Assembly (NCBI GenBank): GCA_964017145.1
Contig: OZ024844.1
Location: 2,604,001 to 2,668,000, forward strand
Reading direction: 5' to 3'
DNA length: 64,000 bases
DNA from: Agrocybe praecox
Lineage: Eukaryota > Basidiomycota > Agaricomycetes > Agaricales > Agrocybaceae
Made by a program: the position numbers and the translations under genes
Part shown: positions 62,938 through 64,000 of the stretch, piece by piece
Numbering within the stretch: position 1 is the stretch's first letter
Layout: each line of letters starts with the position of its first letter
The notes under the pieces: model-generated
The model's input: the letters and a program-made list of their open reading frames with translations, nothing else
What the model was told of the DNA's origin: nothing
Databases searched by the model: none

Positions 62938-63156
62938 GATCTCCATCCGAATAGTCCAACCCATCAGCCTCCGGAAGACATCTATTACCGTGTTAGGATG
63001 AGAGACGTGGCCGAAGTCGACATCCAAATTAGGACACTTATTGACCAAAAATACATTTCCGTCCCTGACCCGTTGGATCTAGGCGCATTGTTACGTACCC
63101 GACATAGCATTTTAACGACTCATTTCTCCACATATCTTCCAACGCGAACTGTGTGA
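62938..63156 (+). other. Orphan open frame after an acceptor-like site, unrecognised
   Basis: A 72-codon frame starts right after a TATAG acceptor-like site, with an internal ATG at 62998, and stops at TGA 63154-63156. The product contains RVRMRDVAEVDIQIRTLIDQ and ISVPDPLDLGALLRTRHSIL, which reads more protein-like than random sequence. No upstream exon is evident beyond NDC80, whose stop lies 61 nt before. It could be a decayed exon, a small gene or chance. The opposite strand is also open over part of it. Confidence 0.3.
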
Positions 63157-63681
63157 CCGACGACTCGACAGTCGACAGCGTTTCACCCGACGTACTACGA
63201 GTATCCTGTCCAACCTTTTCTCTCTTATTTTTTCGGCATCTCGTCGCGGCTATTATTGTGAGTGCATATCTGGACCGGTTCACGTCATTTCCCTTTCCCA
63301 GATAACCCAGAGATGTATTTACCCATCGGGGAACTTGACGCTGTCCATTGGCGCTATCTCCGTGTGCATTTTTTTCTATAGTGGGCGCTTCTAATCCTCA
63401 CCAGCCTTGCCATAGATTCGAATCCATGGATCGTTCTCAAGTTTCAATAATAGCTTTCCGAAACTATGGAGTCGGTACCTTCAACTACTTCTTAGTTAAT
63501 GCCATGCTCCTGTGGAACTACATTCGAAATTCATGAATTTCTCATGAGAACTGATCCCGTTTACTTGGGTTTCGATCCATGGAAGGAACGGTGAGTATCT
63601 TGGTGGGACCGTGATCCTTTACTGCCATTTTCTATTTATCACCGCCAGAAGTTCATTACGCACCAGAGGGTCGTACAGTGG

Positions 63682-63715
63682 GATACGGATGACGTGAAAC
63701 CAGATCATCCGTATC
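63682..63715. repeat. Perfect inverted repeat / hairpin
   Basis: GATACGGATGA at 63682-63692 and its exact reverse complement at 63705-63715 enclose a 12-nt loop. It lies about 275 nt before the edge TATA box. Confidence 0.85.
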
Positions 63716-63988
63716 TTGCTAGCGTAAATGACATCTCGCTCCGTTAGCCTTGGAGATCTGCTATCGATATCAGTGCCGCTTTCCCATTCACTTACAACTC
63801 CCTGAAGCACGGGTTACAGTACATTATGCATTCGCATGGATCCGATATGCCGGAATGTCGGGATCGCAGAACCCGGGCAGCCAACCCAACGCCTGCGAGT
63901 TTGCTGCTCTCTGCAGTCTGTGCAATATCTCTTTTTGGAAGAACCTTCCTATGGGGATTCGTAGTACCCCTCCCTGGTTATGGCTGCG

Positions 63989-63996
63989 TATAAAAG
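63989..63996 (+). promoter_or_regulatory. TATA box at right edge
   Basis: TATAAAAG lies 4 nt from the window end, preceded by GC-richer sequence with CCAACCCAACG. It predicts a plus-strand gene starting shortly beyond position 64000. Confidence 0.45.
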
Positions 63997-64000
63997 CCCA

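Larger units (their letters stand above)
63157..64000. other. Right-edge intergenic region
   Basis: No convincing gene was found. A perfect 11-bp inverted repeat and a TATA box are listed separately. Most of it is likely promoter sequence of a gene starting beyond the window. Confidence 0.45.

Noticed and set aside
63414..63432. T-arm-like GATTCGAATCC suggesting a tRNA
   Set aside because: No A-box, acceptor stem or anticodon arm can be placed upstream; it is a short palindrome around ATTCGAAT.

Overview
The window looks like euchromatic, gene-dense nuclear DNA of a basidiomycete fungus, most likely an agaricomycete. The evidence is twofold. Genes are split by many short introns, mostly about 50-60 nt, with GT-AG borders. 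The proteins also read as fungal orthologues: Met30-type F-box/WD40, Rsp5, a Jsn1-type RRM+PUF protein, a Gds1-like winged helix protein, an Atg38-like MIT protein and Abd1. I see no rRNA or tRNA gene, CRISPR array or intact transposon.

Layout. 0-12 kb: a kinase-like/RasGEF fusion (+), MET30 (-), GSK3 (-), an MFS exporter (+) and an intronless serine-rich protein (+). 12-22 kb: a small protein with a myristoylation-type start (-), the RRM+PUF protein (-) and the GDS1-like protein (-). 22-27 kb: two linker histone H1 genes in opposite orientation, flanking a degenerate acyl-CoA-synthetase-like gene. 27-36 kb: TEL2 (+), two tandem aldo-keto reductases (-) and the complex I 24 kDa subunit (+). 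35-42 kb: a bestrophin-like channel (-) and a large RING-H2 protein (-). 41-53 kb: a possible meiotic chromosome-axis protein (+), an M1 aminopeptidase (+) and the mRNA cap methyltransferase ABD1 (+). 53-63 kb: RSP5 (-), ATG38-like (+), MOG1 (-) and NDC80 (+). The last 1.1 kb holds no recognisable gene, apart from an orphan open frame, a perfect hairpin and a TATA element at the extreme right edge.

The genes do not form one pathway. Most are housekeeping: ubiquitin ligases MET30, RSP5 and the RING protein; chromosome biology TEL2, NDC80, H1 and the putative axis protein; RNA biology ABD1 and JSN1. Expression units are compact. Several pairs share short divergent promoters: GSK3/MFS, H1-cluster/H1, AKR/NDUFV2, RING/axis protein, RSP5/ATG38 and MOG1/NDC80. 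Other pairs converge with close stops, and TEL2/AKR are only 42 nt apart.

The strongest oddities are: a predicted pseudokinase fused to a RasGEF; a synthetase-like protein lacking its ATP-binding signature; an aldo-keto reductase whose catalytic His is Gln while its tandem sister keeps His; an in-frame Arg-rich N-terminal extension of the aminopeptidase that looks like a mitochondrial presequence; and an unusually long ABD1 intron holding a possible frame-breaking cassette exon. Spans for spliced genes run from start to stop codon and include introns. Exon borders were read by eye from GT/AG signals and protein continuity, and protein lengths are estimates.
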